A stretch of 33,633 nt of DNA from an uncultured Prolixibacteraceae bacterium. Its GTDB lineage: Bacteria; Bacteroidota; Bacteroidia; Bacteroidales; Prolixibacteraceae. Position 1 is the stretch's first letter. Each line of letters begins with the position of its first letter. The notes below the pieces were generated by a model that was given only the letters and a program-made list of their open reading frames with translations, did no database searches and was not told the DNA's origin. The stretch lies in assembly GCA_913063265.1 (NCBI GenBank), contig CAJXZG010000062.1:1-33633 (forward strand), read 5' to 3'. Of this stretch, positions 32,889 to 33,633 are shown piece after piece. A program made the translations under genes and the position numbers.

Positions 32889-33633
32889 TTAAAGAATATC
32901 TGCTAAAGTTTCCTTTATTGTTGGGAAATCAAACTTAAATCCTGATTCATGTAAATTTTTTGGAATTACAAACGGCCCTTCAGTAAGCAAAGTAAAAGCT
33001 TCTCCCAAAACTGTTTTTAAGAAAAAGGATGGCACAGACAGGAAGGCTGTACGGTTTAAACTATTAGCAAATGATTTTGTAAATTCCCTGTTACTTATTT
33101 GCTCAGGGGCAACTAGGTTAAATATCTCACTTTTATCAAATTCATTGACAATAAAAGAAAAAGCACGAATTAAATCTTTTTCATGAATAAATGGGAAAGC
33201 CTGATTGCCTTTTCCAAGCTTGGCGGCAAATCCCATTTTTGTTGGTAAAACGAGGTTCTTTACGCTTTTGGCATCTTTTCCTAAAACAATCCCAATCCGA
33301 AAAACTACCCTTTGAATATCGTCAGGCAAATCTTTACTTGCAGCTTCCCAGTCTTTCACTACACTTCCTACAAATCCCGAATCAAAATTTGTACTGTTTT
33401 CATCATGTTGTTCACCCGGTTTGTAAATACCGATTGCCGAAGCAGAAATAAATTTTTTTGGTCGCTTATCAATAGGTAATTCTTTAATGGCTTTTACAAC
33501 ATTTCTTGTTGTTCGTACACGACTTTCATAAATTAACTTTTTTGTTCTTTCTGTCCATCGCTGTAATATTGGTGCACCAGCCAGATTTATAACAATATCT
33601 GAGTTTTCTATCTCTTTCGAAAGATTTTCAGCT
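32889..33633 (-). CDS. TIGR01777-family NAD(P)-dependent epimerase-like protein, 5' end missing
   Basis: The minus-strand frame is open from the right edge to the stop at 32889 (about 248 codons visible); the N-terminal nucleotide-binding GxxGxxG is outside the window. Visible family segments are VINLAGAPILQRWTERTKK, YESRVRTTRNVVKAI, KFISASAIGIYKPGE, FRIGIVLGKDAKSV, the HEKDLIRAFSFIV stretch and a C-terminal region starting NLVAPEQISNREF. This is the pattern of the YfcH/SDR39U1 type of extended short-chain dehydrogenases, whose substrate is not known. The usual YxxxK is altered in this family, here IGIYK. A shorter frame beginning at 33359 is only an internal methionine. Confidence 0.85.
   Translation of the reverse strand, partial: AENLSKEIENSDIVINLAGAPILQRWTERTKKLIYESRVRTTRNVVKAIKELPIDKRPKKFISASAIGIYKPGEQHDENSTNFDSGFVGSVVKDWEAASKDLPDDIQRVVFRIGIVLGKDAKSVKNLVLPTKMGFAAKLGKGNQAFPFIHEKDLIRAFSFIVNEFDKSEIFNLVAPEQISNREFTKSFANSLNRTAFLSVPSFFLKTVLGEAFTLLTEGPFVIPKNLHESGFKFDFPTIKETLADIL

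Overview
The window reads as chromosomal DNA from a low-GC member of the Bacteroidota, probably a Bacteroidales/Marinilabiliales-type heterotroph. The clues are AT-rich spacers, several exact TAnnTTTG -7 boxes (the Bacteroidota housekeeping promoter element), weak Shine-Dalgarno sites, and families typical of the phylum: a DUF6057-like membrane protein, a GntR-HTH fused to a sugar-binding domain, FHS and SSS sugar porters, and an ATP-dependent PckA. The genus call is inference. No rRNA or other taxonomic marker is present.

Layout. (1) 1-844: the N-terminal part of a Fic-family protein runs off the left edge. Its start region carries six iterated operator-like repeats, and 3' of these lies a sequence matching the 3' end of tmRNA, a possible attachment-site scar. 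(2) 877-9281: a Tat-signal aldo/keto reductase, then a galactose block: galM, a divergent GntR/LacI-type regulator, galK, an FHS-family sugar/H+ symporter and an SGLT-like Na+/sugar symporter. A shared 11-bp operator-like sequence lies both between galM and the regulator and over the galK promoter. galT and galE are not in the window. (3) 9438-14671: a three-gene operon with a 996-aa exported double amidohydrolase (one degenerate and one intact catalytic domain), a 432-aa amidohydrolase-like protein lacking metal ligands, and a calcineurin-like phosphoesterase. (4) 14736-16643: a promoter, two identical tRNA-Asp genes, a small GIY-YIG nuclease gene, and degenerating tandem copies of the tRNA/terminator/GIY-YIG unit. 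One copy is split by a 510-bp non-autonomous element with inverted ends and a 3-bp target duplication. A nonsense-mutated SRPBCC remnant abuts the array. (5) 16765-24259: an AbgT transporter, a two-gene operon (DUF6057-like membrane protein plus a CxxCH-containing PD40 lipoprotein), and ornithine carbamoyltransferase with carbamate kinase. (6) 24708-33633: core genes ftsK, lolA-like, pyk, aroQ, xerD-like and pckA, and a partial TIGR01777-type epimerase at the right edge.

How it fits together. The galactose block would import hexose by two ion-coupled routes, interconvert anomers and phosphorylate galactose under local control. ArcB/ArcC could make ATP from citrulline-derived carbamoyl phosphate, although no arginine deiminase is visible. 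The part that ordinary gene content explains least is the tRNA-Asp/GIY-YIG array with its inserted element. The Fic upstream repeats come second.
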